Assembly: GCA_026874595.1 (NCBI GenBank)
Contig: CM049308.1
Coordinates: 23,834,367 to 23,898,366, forward strand
Origin: Sipunculus nudus
Lineage: Eukaryota > Annelida > Sipuncula > Golfingiida > Sipunculidae
DNA length: 64,000 bases
Direction of reading: 5' to 3'
Part shown: piece by piece, positions 12,244-24,980 of the stretch
Numbering within the stretch: the stretch's first letter is position 1
How the letters are laid out: each line of letters begins with the position of its first letter
Notes under the pieces: model-generated
What the model saw: the letters and a program-made list of their open reading frames with translations, nothing else
What the model was told of the DNA's origin: nothing
The model's database searches: none
Position numbers and translations under genes: made by a program

Positions 12244-12883
12244 ATGGCTTCGTCTCCGGTCAGTAAGTGCTCGCTACCAGAGGATCAAACCAAAGCAACA
12301 CCTGACATGGTGGTTGCTCAGCAAAACTGGCAAGATATGAAGAAACATTTTGAACATTACGGACTTGTGCCATGGGGTTATTTGTATCCTTACTCAGTTT
12401 GGGGGAATTTAACCTCCAGTCCAACATCATACGGACGGGGTGTCCCCCTGCCTGACATGCCCCGAGAAGACATGACGTTAGCAGGGAACTTCAGCGCTAA
12501 AAATGCAGGTATCCACGGAGGTTTTCTCAGGTTTCAGCTTCCAAGAGACTTCAAATCGGTCATGTGGCCTCAAATAAACGGTGGTAGTATTAGCGGATGT
12601 AATAGTCACGAAGGCAAAATCACTACCTCAAAAATCACCAAATTCACCATTGATGAAATCCTCGGCCAACCTAGCTCTGAAGACAGTGAAAAACCTAAAG
12701 ACTTATCGGTTAGCAGTAGCCGTGATGGACACTCTCTGGCCAAAGATATACAAAGTCCGCTACCCCTAGGGGTTGGGGAGGACCCCCTACCCTTATCACA
12801 CCACAGTACAGACAGGACAGAATGTCCACAAGAAGATTATTCCTGGTTGCAATGCACAAGATATCGTCCACCAAAATTACCAA
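12244..12883 (+). CDS. Msxlx: Homeobox gene, coding exon 1 (repression domain; residues 1-213)
   Basis: First coding exon of the only recognisable gene. The frame stays open upstream, but ATG 12244 is its first ATG and has a strong context (A at -3, G at +4). The exon ends at a consensus donor, GTAAGT at 12884, after 213 codons plus one base (phase 1). Residues about 37-54 are aromatic-rich (HYGLVPWGYLYPYSVWG). Residues 134-141, FTIDEILG, match the EH1 Groucho/TLE-binding motif found in many NK-like homeodomain repressors. Residues 151-155, PKDLS, match the PxDLS CtBP-binding motif. The remainder is Ser/Pro-rich and probably disordered. Known: both motifs recruit corepressors in other proteins. 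Inferred: the product is a nuclear transcriptional repressor. The exon joins in frame to 18722. The symbol rests on the homeodomain in exons 2-3 and is tentative; a divergent Msx or other NK-like family member is the alternative. Confidence 0.88.
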
Positions 12884-15800
12884 GTAAGTTACGAGGGGGA
12901 AATCAATGCACGGGGGGGTTATCGTGGTAAGGGTTAATAAATAATACTGAGAATTGTAAACAGTACAATCATGGATGTTTAAAAAATAAATAACATATAA
13001 ATAATTTACAATCAAACGATCGATTAGATGTCATGGGTTAAAAATAAATTTTTAGCAATTAAATCCTTTCACTAGAGAGTGAATTCACGGAAGATCACAT
13101 ATCACATGATATTAATTCGAGGAAGCGTACGTGTCAAAGGTTAGAAAAAAATCCTGTATCTAAATTCGTAAAATAGCACGTATAGTATGTATATTATATA
13201 TGAAGTCACTGTAAGTTGAGTAATTTAATCCCTTAAGTGGCAAGAATTTATAAAGTCACTGGAGGTTATATAAGGCAGGTTGCAAATTAAAACATCACTA
13301 GAGAGACGGGGTTTGACGTAGGGGCTATTACGTGTCCAGCGAGATCAGGGTACGGGTGAGTAAGGATGACAAGTTGACGTACAAGTCGCTGTATAGTTGT
13401 GACAGTACAGGGGAGTCTCTGATTCTACGTTATGATTACCTCATTTGAAACGCTCTGGCGCATCCTTACAGCTGGACTTAATTGTCACTCAATCATAACA
13501 ATTATATACACTGTAACAGAATGCATGTTGCCAATGCATTGTCCGGCTCAAAGGAAGAGTCAGCTCCCTTAGGACATATGTTACGGTTTGATGACACCAA
13601 GTTTGAGCACGCCTGGATGTCGTGGCATATAATAGCTCATAGCTACTCATGGGTGTATACATACAGACGCCTGACAATGGTTGGAAAGGTTACGCTTTTT
13701 ATCCTTTGTCGGGATGAAGGTTATAGTGTAAAAATGATATTTCATGAGATGTAAAATATCCACAACACACACGTGTGATCTGGTGGGAACAGACATTAAG
13801 GGTAATTAATAAAGCGCTTAGGAGCCACCGATGCTTTGCAACCTGTAAGTTTATGCGGTATAAAACAGTGTTCCCGTGAATGATAATAACTCATAACACC
13901 GTGTGTGGCTTCTCTGCCATTAATGTAGCATGGACAATAGAAAACCAAGCTCCACTGAACATCTCAAGCCGGAGATGAGGTTCTTTTGTTCTTTCTAGTT
14001 TAAAATGTAAATAATGTTAAGCCGGCATTATTGCGACACCCGGCCGAAAAACGGGCGTATTCTCAGTCGATGTCGTAAATCATCCACCGTCTTGTAAGTG
14101 GTAATCTTTCAAAACTATACTGTAACGTAGTTGGGGGTCTTGCTTGTGAAAGACTTTGTATTGTCGCACGACAATCTGTTCACTGACACGTTTAAAGAAA
14201 TTGGAGCCTGGCACGTTCATGTCTGGTGTGTCATGTAGAATATATAAATAGTCTATATATACCTTTTTAGCAGTTAGTGTGAATGTTACATCTCCATAAC
14301 TAGCTCAAGCAGACAGGTAAACAAGAGAATACATATTTATATACTCTGCATAATGACCTTGCCTGGGGGCATACCTGTGTACTGTATGTACACCTCACGG
14401 TGACAGTTTTTATATTGTTATAACCTTTTCATAAACATAACCCTATACCTCCGACTGCCATAAAGCTAACACCTCGCAGAAGTAATTGAATACTGAAATG
14501 TTAAACTCTGATGATAAACAAGTATCGCGTTTCAAATAACATTCATTTTAGTGCAGTATTTGAAAGTACTGTATGTGTACATATATGAACTCATAATATT
14601 CAATGCTGTACATTTATATATAATATATATGTGTGTGTATATTTCGCACATATATATTGCGTGGATATTTAGGGTAATTCGCATAAGTGTATGTAGCAAA
14701 TTGTTACATATATTTCATTATTTCATATTTATCACAAAAAAAATGTACTGAAATTCAAAGGCGTCTGAGTATACTACACACGAACGACAAAGCCTATAAC
14801 ATTCTTGCGGTCCATTTGCTGAAGAGCGCAGCTGTTAAAAAGTTTGAGTTACTTACATTTACGTTTCAACAACTAACATTTGAAATAATCTTAATAAAGG
14901 AAGCAGGTTTTATATATTATGATTGGTCTGAATAATCGAATATTTTGAGTTCTCGGAAAACCTTAGAATCTTAACTAATTATTCAAAGAAAGTAAAAGCA
15001 AAACTGATGATTATGTCCACATTTAAAACTCATTTTAATTGAAATGCGTCGCATCGCAAAACGGAATTTTAGGAGAATAATAAAAATTGATTAAGATGTT
15101 TTGAATTGATTTGATTAGAATTGGACGATCTGTGTCACATTTTTTCTAATTATTGCATCCTTATTCTTTAAATATATGAAATGTTCATTACTGCTAATAG
15201 AAAGCACAGGAAACATAACTGAAATAAATAAATACTTTATTTTCATGTTCTGTCATTTGTATATTTTGCTATTATTGTTTGCTAAAAATATACCAATTTA
15301 TATAATAATATATTATTCTGATTGACACGTCGGTCAAAGAACTCGGTAAATATGCCTGAAACTTTTATTATCTGGATAATTTAATGCCGTTGAGAGAAGA
15401 GAAATTAATAAATCGATGTTCCGTATTTAAACTTTCAGAGTATAATTTCTCTGAGGCTTGCACTTATGTTTGAACACCTAAAACGCGCTTTTTATATTCT
15501 ATTTCAAGGAGCAGGGCTTTTAAAAAAAGTATCATTTATTAGTTTGTCTTAATTTTTAAAAGTTTAGTCGGGGGGGGGGGGGAAGATGATATAAATCGAC
15601 AACAATAACGTTAAGATATTTTAAATTCACACTTATCGGCAGATTTGAGAAATACCGTGTGTTAGTACAAATGCTAACGTTTCCTCAAATTTTTAAATCT
15701 TCAATCCAGCAACACAAACTTTATCTATATTTTTCAGGTGCAAAAGCAGATATTCTGAAGATTCCGAAACATGTTAACATTATTGGGACCTAAAGTAATT

Positions 15801-18721
15801 TAGATACATAGATAAAACTGAACCAAGATAGTTTAAAAATACTTAGACCTGATATACCACACTATACACATTTACTGGATTACTACGAATTGTTTCGCTG
15901 AATTTCCTTACTGAGTCTCTCTTGATATCTGTGAGCGGTCATTGTTATTCACATTTTAGTTTCGAACATGTATGTGTGTCATGTTCCATCTTAAAAACAA
16001 TTTTTTTCGGTAATTTACTTTTTCTTTGTGCGTTTGTAAACTGTGAAAAATATACGAAACATTTCTTAACACTCTATAACAAGAGTTATAACTTTTGGGG
16101 AGTTCATGGACGGCTCGGTGAATGGAAATATATAAAGCATTTCTATGGTTAATCAATATATGCATTACAATGCTGATAGAAATTACTCTTGTTTATAGTA
16201 ATGAAAATTTCTCCTTGAATAAACTTTATTTAAGAAGACCCTGCCTATATCGGGAAGATGTTCTATTCTAACGCATAAATAAATAATTTGCAAATAAAGT
16301 GATATAAGACAATTCATTTTCTCCTCTGGCGATTTTGAAATGATTGATCAAATTGATAAAACCAACCAATCCATTTATTTATGTATAATTATCTAATTTT
16401 TAGAAATAAATAAAAAAAGTTTTATATATTCCATGTATATGGGGATTTATAATTATTTTGACAGTTTATTTTATTCATAGAAACGTCTTCGATCAATAAT
16501 TTAACTTCATATGCTTGTGATAAATTGTCGTACAACACAAAGGCTTTAACCTGGGCGATTTTCCGAGGACAAATTGGAATAAAATACGGAATGGGATCAT
16601 AATGGTAAACGCCTGTCATTCTCTAAACCTCTGAGAAATGCCCACACTAGATTTTCCGATTCCCTTTTACATTCCAAAAATTTATGACGCTTTTCAAAAA
16701 CATTTTTTTTTTCAAATGAAGTGAGATCATCTTTCTTTGCTGTATTTCAAGAAAAAAACTAGTAGTAAATACGAAAGTAGGTATTCATTCAATCAAAAAA
16801 TTAAAGATCTAACAGCAGCTGCTTTGACATTAGCGTTATGCACTAATTCGATAGTTTAAAATTGGATAATTAATAACGCCTTAAGCCAGGCTGACATATT
16901 CTTTGAATCGTATGTACCTTGGAAAGTGCAAGTCATGACCTCGGAAAAGCATTTGAATAGTTCACCGGTTTATCAGGGCGTATGATTGCAATATTTATTT
17001 CACTTACAAGCAATTACAGAAGCAAGACCAAGTATAACCACTGTATCAAGATTGATCTCATTTTACTCAGTGGATGTGAACATATAGTGTTCTGTTGAGG
17101 CAATTATTTATGGGACGTTATATACAAATTATCATCTACCGGAAGTGTCGGGTTTGTTCTCACACGTGTATTACGCCACCGCAACATTTTCCGGTTGCGC
17201 GGTAGTGTCAAAGCCTTTAATAATCGTCCAGATTGTTCGGAGGCAAGTCACAAGGAAACCCAGGAATTTGATTATAATTCTCCACAGTTCATGTGCACTG
17301 TTTCTTTCCGTATTCTTATATAATGCATACTCTTTATAAAGAAATTTCAGCAATGACCAGTTGAAAGTTGCCTCTCTTGATTTGTGTAAATATCTTTTTT
17401 CCAGTTCTTAAATTTTGTAACAACCTGAATCAGATTTTACGAAGAGGAATGTAACAAAGTTTCACATGTTGAAGATAGGTCGAGAAAGAATTTTAGGCGA
17501 TAGATAAATATCTTTATTTATATTTGTGAGACAAGTTTATATTTATATTTGTTAGTAATTTAATATATTTATCAATTAATACGTTATATTACTGCAAAGT
17601 CTTTTCTCCCACTTGCCTCACTATTTGTCGGTCATTTTTTTCTTATTTTTTTATTTTATACTTAAGTTTTTTTATCTCTTAGAATTATAGGGAAAAGGGT
17701 GCTGGGCCTGCTACTGATCTTTTATGCAACCGGAGAAAATTTTCTCAGACAATAGCATTTTTAAAGAACAATTGCTGCAATTAAACTTTTTCCTGGTGTA
17801 ACATGATCACAAGAAATTATACAGATATAAAGCATGAATGTAAAACTCTGGAATTGTTCATTGTTCATTTGAACACTCATTTTGCAATTGCAAAAAAAGG
17901 GACAACGAATACTATTTTTGGTGCATTATACATAAAATAAAGTGACTTTAAACAATATGGTAATGGTGAGCCAATGTGTTTTGGGCACTCGGCCGATACG
18001 TCAGGTATATTAGATTTTGTTGCTATGGATAAATTGCGCGTAAAATTGCGTGTATTTACCAAAAAAGGACTTTAAATTATAAATTATTATTAATTTTAAA
18101 TCATATACCTACCCTTGAGTAAACACAGTGACAGCTTTACGGACACATCATCATTGTATTGCTAGTATGCCTTCATATTGACAGAACATCCGGTCGGGCT
18201 GTTGTTTTAAGGTCAAATGAATATATACAACAACTGATGATATTAACAGAAAATGTAAATTACAAGTGGACAAAAAAGAACAGGTCCAGCTCAATGTCAG
18301 CGAAATCCCATAATACATTACATTAAAGCATATGTCATTGACAGCAATTGAAAAGGGGAGGGGATGTTTCACGGCTTTGTGAAGTTTCATGAATTAAAAG
18401 AAATGACAGAGTGAGGATATTTATTAACGACTTTTAAATAGATGCCTTTATATGCATAAACGTCAAATGGTTCATGTTTACTGGAAACAATGCTAAAAAA
18501 GGAGCTAGGGGATAAAAAGAACGAACCCTTCCTGGGAAAATATGAGGAAATTAAAAAAAATTTAATAAGGTAAAGGAGATAGATATTTGGAAATATTTCC
18601 TCGTGCTCTTGTGTGTTTGAAATTGTGGGTCACTTTTGTTAGTTCTTCATGTAAAATTTTTGTTATTGTTGTGAAAATTATAGATGAATCCTGCGTTCAG
18701 TATATAAAAACCATGTTTCAG
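12884..18721 (+). other. Intron 1 of the homeobox gene (5,838 bp)
   Basis: GTAAGT donor and TTTCAG acceptor. The contents are mostly unique AT-rich DNA. I see a CpG-containing stretch at about 13300-13950, a CpG-rich patch near 14020-14100 (CCCGGCCGAAAAACGGGC), a 13-base G run at about 15570 and short TA-rich tracts near 14610-14660. No second coding exon with credible splice sites or codon bias is visible. Short open frames near 14551-14935 and 15922-16152 are uninterpretable AT-rich translations. Confidence 0.85.
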
Positions 18722-18891
18722 GAATCAAAAGAAAAGAGGGAGTGAAGAAACGAAAACTCGGACGAAATCCCAGAATCCCCTTCACACAACACCAAGTCAA
18801 CACTCTGGAAGAAAAGTTCAGGCACACACATTACCTTAGCAGTGTCGACGTGGCAGAGTTGTCGGCACAACTCAACCTGACAGAGACGAGG
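18722..18891 (+). CDS. Msxlx: Homeobox gene, coding exon 2 (N-arm, helices 1-2; residues 214-270)
   Basis: The exon follows a TTTCAG acceptor (CAG 18719-18721) and ends at AGG before donor GTGAGT at 18892. Its 170 bases plus the single base from exon 1 give 57 codons, so the reading frame is restored and ends in phase 0. It encodes a basic linker (RIKRKEGVKKRKL) and homeodomain residues 1-44, beginning GRNPRIPFT and ending LNLTETR. Core residues R5, F8, L16, F20, Y25, L26 and L40 are present. P4, R5, P7 and F8 recall Msx (KPRTPF), as do KFR at 19-21 and YLS at 25-27, but R2-N3, I6 and VDVAELSAQ set it apart. The exon break falls between homeodomain residues 44 and 45, a classic homeobox intron position. 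Confidence 0.95.
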
Positions 18892-18928
18892 GTGAGTACT
18901 GTGATCTCCATTTCGTCATGCTACAATA

Positions 18929-19520
18929 AGGGTGTAGCGATTTCAGATTACTTCCTAATAAAGATACCCCCTTAAGTTACCCCCGGATCTTAAAAAATAT
19001 GCTGTATTCATATTTCTGGAGGGAGGTTAACCTGATTTCGTTTACATTGAAATCCATTTCATCATATCTGCAATTTTCAGTCTACATTTGTAAAACTTTT
19101 TTATTCACTTACTGTATTTTGTCATCTGGCTGTCTTCAATAAGGTTTAATCTTTTGTTTTCATTAATATACCGTGTCCTTGTTTCTAGTGTATAAGCGGT
19201 ATATATCAGTATAATTAAGATTTAATTATACTTTTGTTTTTCTTTCCAAATATTCATAATTTTAACTAAATCATCGAGTTGGGGGGGGGGGGGTATCTGA
19301 ACAGGGGAAACGTAAAATCAGGATTAAGCGTAGGTGTTACATAAATACGGTGCAGGACACCTCGTGTAATCTGAAAGGGGTAGCTTAGTTTTAATACTGG
19401 TGTAGCGGTTTTAGACTACCCCCGCTTTAGATAACCAGAGGGGGCGGGGAGGGGGGGGGGGGGTAAGGTTACGCTCGAAATCGATTTCAGATTACCTCTA
19501 CGATTTCAGTTTACCCTTTC
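18929..19520. mobile_element. Dispersed repeat family A (GCGATTTCAGATTA), copy inside intron 2
   Basis: It starts about 38 bp after the exon 2 donor with GTGTAGCGATTTCAGATTAC, then CCCCCTTAAGTTACCCCC, ACTGTATTTTGTCATCT and TTCAATAAGGTTTAATC. It ends with a G-rich run (19452-19463) and AAATCGATTTCAGATTACC. The same order of blocks is seen at 40920-41410. No open frame; class unknown. Part of it could be a nested or tandem copy, since the CGATTTCAGATTAC block occurs twice. Confidence 0.7.
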
Positions 19521-19679
19521 AAAACAATCGTTTCTTTATGTTTATTTACGTAAAAGAAATTGTGCAATACGTACATAACAGTAAGTTTCTTTTAATAAAT
19601 TATAATATTGTGTCCGTGTCACTGACGGAACTAGGTATATTCTTGCCTCCTTGAAGCACCCCTTGGTCGAAAAGTGGGG

Positions 19680-19770
19680 TAGGGATGGAGGGACTTGAAC
19701 TCTCAATTCCAGGTAGTGCAACCTTTGATGTGTAAATGTTAATCTTCAACACTGGTTAAACTGAGGGTAA
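19680..19770 (-). mobile_element. Possible tRNA-like SINE fragment (minus strand)
   Basis: On the minus strand GAGAGTTCAAGTCCCTC matches a T-arm/B box, preceded by GGTTGCACTACC, which could be an anticodon arm remnant. No complete cloverleaf can be drawn. Confidence 0.28.
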
Positions 19771-19779
19771 CTTTGCGTT

Positions 19780-19801
19780 CACACACACACACACACACAC
19801 A
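19780..19801. repeat. (CA)n microsatellite
   Basis: Eleven CA units in intron 2. Confidence 0.93.
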
Positions 19802-21255
19802 CTTTTTACTTTTTAAGCAGTTAAATGTAAGCTTTAAAAGAAAAAGATATGTCGTTTCCTTTTACAGATGTGGTTTATTTCAGCAAATATTTGTCTGGGC
19901 GCTGAGTTTATTTTTTAATATACAGCAGCAGCTACGAAACTTAGTTTATGCGTACGGCCTATTTTGAATAACCTTATGCTACGTGGGATTTATCTTATAA
20001 AGAGCATCTATATCTATAACCATAAGGTGGTCCAATGGGTCGTTAAGCAATATTTACCTAGTGTAGTTAACCTGATACCAGCCCGTTGAGTTCAATTCAA
20101 CCTCCTGCAAAGATGTAAATCTATTTTTATTACGCAAATGGCGGGCCCGGGCCGTCGTATTAAATTTCAGCAGCCGGATCGTTGACTACTCACCACGGCT
20201 TGTATAGTACGCGTGATGACAACGCACACCCATGCACTGAAACACTGTATTCAGTCACTACAATACGATCGTTATATCTAATATTCATTTCCCTACATTA
20301 ATACTACACATTCAATATATAATACTCAGCAGACATTGAAAAGGGCAACATTATGTATTTTATTCATGTTTTCCTCGTAATTGATGCAGCATTGTAATTG
20401 ATTAAATAACAATACTCTAGCATACAGCTTCTGAAAAAAACTAACGTTCGTGGATATGCAGCATTTGTGGCCCGTAAGTTTAAGAATTATTCTTTGACGC
20501 GAAATCGGGTTAAGTTAAATCGCTGCCTGCCGAACAGTTGCCTATAGCTTTATCGCTCTCAGCAGCTTGAACAAGACTTGTGGTGCCACCTATATTTTTA
20601 CATTTTTACGCATTTTTAATAAGTTGTAGGCTGCCAAAATACAGTAACCCTGTCGGTTTCTTAAAAGTGATTGCATGTGTTGTCCTGGAATCGATATTCT
20701 TGTTGATCATAGGGTTTCATCAGTTTAAAAAGACAGGTTTGCCACTGGTTGTTACATTTCACGAATTTTACTTTTATTTTTTTAGATTGTAAAATTACCT
20801 TTATATTTGTATTCATGTTGTTCGTGGATTGTTTAGAGCAGGCGGAGCCAATATAAAAACGCATCAGTTTTCCAATAATTCATCATTAACTTGCCATGTC
20901 GTATGCTTTGATCTCAGATGTTTCTGTCATTGTACACAATCTGAACAAAATTGAAGGGAATGTTGGTCATAATCATATCATGGGTTATGCTTAGCAGCTG
21001 AGCACTATGACCCATGGGCTATTTCCTACTTGTTCTCTAGATCTCCCTTGAAGGCGATATTAGATGTCTTGCAGATAAATACTAGTACACTGGAATTTCT
21101 ATATTGGTACATTGACTATTAGAAATGTAATCAATCCAATAAATCAATCATTTTTTTTATATCATTTATATTTAATATAAAGGAACGTTTATCGGAATGG
21201 TCTACCATCCAAGCACTCCCAGGTAATAATTGAAACGGCGTTGGACAGATTTATT

Positions 21256-21275
21256 GGGGGGGGGGGGGGGGGGGG
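21256..21275 (+). repeat. Poly-G run (20 G)
   Basis: The longest homopurine run in the window, followed by TCGCCCCC. It could form quadruplex DNA. Assembly length is unreliable at such runs. Confidence 0.9.
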
Positions 21276-21501
21276 TCGCCCCCTTTATCAAGAGTTTCAT
21301 CCAAGTATTAATGACCATGTTTCAACTCAACGAGAACCAATAGAACTGAATTACTTGACCTACAAAAGACATATATATGTTCATATGACACCATATACTC
21401 TTTACGTATAGTTACTCGTAAGAAAATATAGTTTGAATCCGTACCCATCAGGCATACTCTTCTTTTACACAGGAGTATGTATACTCGCGCATGTTAATCG
21501 G

Positions 21502-21503
<2 letters not shown>

Positions 21504-21541
<38 letters not shown>
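21504..21541. repeat. (AT)n microsatellite
   Basis: About 38 bp of AT in intron 2. Confidence 0.95.
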
Positions 21542-21545
<4 letters not shown>

Positions 21546-21777
21546 CACACTAATTTTATATTTTACGCTCTCCTAGAGCTCTTTCTGTGACCACGCAGGT
21601 CGAACATTTTCTTGCCTTGGAGTACATCTTTCTTAAAGTATGAAGTGTAGTATATGACCACTGTTTGATAGCCAATCGGCGGATGTTGATCTTTTTTTAA
21701 ATTTATTTTTAATTTATTTTTAACTTTTGGCACGAGATAGAAACAAATTGTATACTGTGATAACAGGCATACCTTAT

Positions 21778-21965
21778 GTAAGAGGTAGATTAGTGGTTAA
21801 GAGGGTGGGCGTCTGAGCTGAAAGTCCTTTCCCAGCTCCTTAAATTCAAAAGATGTGAAATTTTTATCAGGGGCGGGTGGTGGTGGTGGTGGGGGGGGGG
21901 GGGGGGGTTCTCGGCTCCTTTTCGCGAACTTTACGTCTGGGATATAGAATAATAAGCGCTGAATA
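21778..21965 (+). mobile_element. Decayed tRNA-like SINE
   Basis: GAGGTAGATTAGTGGTTAAG resembles a tRNA 5' region with A box. It is followed at tRNA spacing by CTGAGCTGAAAGTCC and a decayed T-arm. A GGT run and a 17-base G run (21891-21907) follow, then GGGATATAGAATAATAAGCG. Too altered to be a tRNA gene. Confidence 0.4.
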
Positions 21966-23944
21966 CCGAAAACAGTCGGTTACTGTGTCATGATGCATTT
22001 AAAACAACCCCAGATGAGCCATTTTATTGTGCCATTTTAATATAAATGTGAAGAGGTACCCTCTTACTCTATCTTCCTCTCTGCCCTCCCATAATCTCAA
22101 ATCCTGTATCCGCCCCTGTCTAACGAATCAAAGTGCTACTGGTACAATGTACAGACAGCTGTTATTCTTTGTCCTATGCTTACAAAACCTGAACTCCAGA
22201 ATGTACTTTAAAAAAACAAACAATTCCCTATTTTCAACCTTACTCCATATAGACAATACTAGACACCGGCCATGGACCTCTTCTTTGAAATGCATAAACA
22301 TGAAACATGAAAAGAATCCTTTAAAGAATGTTTTATGTCCCTTTCAGTGATTGTCGATGAGCATGCCATTGTATTTTATCTTTACAACTTACCTATATAA
22401 TGAACTATTCAGCTAAAAAAAATCCCCAAAACAAACTGCAGAAACATTGATGATAGAAAATAAAAAGAAAATTCTGGCAGGTTTTGTTTTCCATGTTATT
22501 TGTCAATGGAATGCACCCGCTTTTGTGTCTGAATATTGGTTATATTTTATGACATATGTATATATAATGAGAAATCATGCATGATATATCAATGGCTTTT
22601 CCCCAGAAAATATGGATATATTGTCTTGCGTAGCTTTGTTTCTTTAAAAGCTTTGAAAACTAAATCGAAAGGGATTGGGACATTGACAAAGACTTCTATA
22701 CAAGGCACCACAGACAGTTTTCAGATTAGACATCTACTTGGTTGAATGGTATACTGTTAGTGGACTAGAGACCATACAAGTATAAAACTTGTCTCTGTTT
22801 TTCTTTTTAGTTATTTGCGTGTGTGTGATTGGCATGATGTTGGGATGAAAGATGGCTTTGGTCAGAGAACCACTTCTAAATGACATTAATATAACTAGCA
22901 GACAGGAAAAATAGACACCACAATGCCTTAAATAAGCCTATTCTATCTCTATTGCTTTTTTTTCTTTGGGCAATGGTATAATTGCAGACTTCAACATTGG
23001 TATCTATTGCCAGAAAGGCCGCTTTTTTAATGAATATTTCATCTTTGCGTTTCATTAAATTAATCAAACATGCCTCGAACCGTTATTATAAAACAACTGC
23101 TTCCCTATTCCATATGGTTATTTGTAGATTATCTGATAAATGATTAAATTAAAGTAAAAAGAAATTGGGGATACCCAGATGAAAATGTCAGCCAACGCTT
23201 TGGCACCTGCTGTCTGCGAGATAAGTTTCATTAAAACTTAAAAAAGTCTACTTTCACTCATGAAAGTCTCTGCATGTGTTCAGATTATTTGGATTTAAAC
23301 TCGGAATACTTCAATTACATTGTCGAGAAAAAATAGAAAAAGAGGAATAAAACCGACTTTATTATTAAATTATACACATACTTTTATTATCAGGTTGATT
23401 GCATACATGAAACAGGTGGAGGAGATGAAAAATTTAATTGCTTGGGCAAAAGATATAACTTTTTATTGTTTCAGACCAGGTGTGTCTGGCAAAGATTTTA
23501 TTCACGGAGCGTTCACATAACCCATCAATCTGGAAATCACGAGAGTTGACTTAAAACCAATTTAGTAATAACGCGGTTACCTTAACAAATGGGAAAGAAA
23601 ACAACTAATGTGTGCGCCTTTCATATCTAACGGTAGAATTGACTGAAAAAGATATTAGCAATATTTAAGAAATTTGATTCTGGTATGTTGTGATTAATTT
23701 GTATTATTTCTTTGATGAAACCACGGGTGGCCCTTCAGCATTGTTTCACCATAGATGCGAGTATTATTCAAACACTCAATGTACTGAAATCAAATCTGCT
23801 TCAGACGAATCTCCCCCCGCTGTACTTGTTATTTTTCGGGACTCTGTTATTATTGGCGTGAAATAGCTACCTAGTATCGGTTGCTGCGATAATGGTACAC
23901 AGATTGAAACCAGAGTATTTTCTGTAGATGTTCTTCCCATGAGT

Positions 23945-24008
23945 GAGGCTTGTCGTCTGCTGAGCGGGGAATTGTCGTCTGCTGAGGGGAAGCTGTTGTC
24001 TGCTTGGC
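23945..24008. repeat. Short imperfect tandem repeat (TTGTCGTCTGCTGAG)
   Basis: Three copies of a ~25-bp unit with core TTGTCGTCTGCTGAGGGG, the last reading TTGTCTGCTTGG. Confidence 0.65.
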
Positions 24009-24887
24009 AGTGTAATCGCTATGGATGTCACAAATACCTATCTTGTTACAACTTATATTTTCCAAGCCTTTAATTTATTGAAAACCTAACCATGCTTTGG
24101 ATATTTTTTCATGCGCTCTTGGTTAACATTTCGATATATGGTGTAGTGACAGATCATGATTAACGAAAAGACAATCCGCATATTGCTAACGCAAGTCTTA
24201 AACAAAAACATGATCTATGTCGTAATCAGAAATGAGGAGAATGAACGCAGGGGATTTATATAGACGATTCTAAGTTATCAGACAATTTTTTATACGTATT
24301 AACGATTGAAACCGTGCATGCATCAATTCCTGCCGTGATCATTACCAAATGTCGTAAAAAGCGGAACTACAGTAATGTAGCCCAAATCTTTCTCGGTATA
24401 AAAGAATCGGAGTATTTTGAGCAGATATACCTGTATATTTTAAAGCAGTCGTTTATTATACAGCTTGGTTCGGTTTATTCGGCAGTATCATGTGTAGCAA
24501 TTAACAACGGGGGCCTGTAAACAAAAGCAACGCGATAGCTCAGCAAAGTAAAAAAAGCATATTACCTGTGAAAAGCAGATATTAAACCCGATAATGAACA
24601 ACTCACACAAACGTGTTTCTTTTCAGTAGAAGTTAATTTGACAATGCAGGACCCAATCTTTCCACAGTTTAGCCGTGTACATATTATTTCAACAAAGCGT
24701 ATCGTCACATCTAGACACCAAATATCAATGCAAGGAAAACTTAAAATCAAGGTACGTAATTTGTTAACGAAGGAGTTCAGGTATATCAAAAACTTAAAAA
24801 ATTGGATTTCAAAATGGCAGTGAAAAACTCTTCCCGTCTGTTTGGCTGTGTTTCAGTATCCTAAATATTTGTCTTTCTTTTTACTAA

Positions 24888-24891
<4 letters not shown>

Positions 24892-24975
<84 letters not shown>

Positions 24976-24980
24976 ATATG
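24892..24980. repeat. (AT)n microsatellite
   Basis: About 88 bp of AT with one TTA interruption near 24964. Confidence 0.97.
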
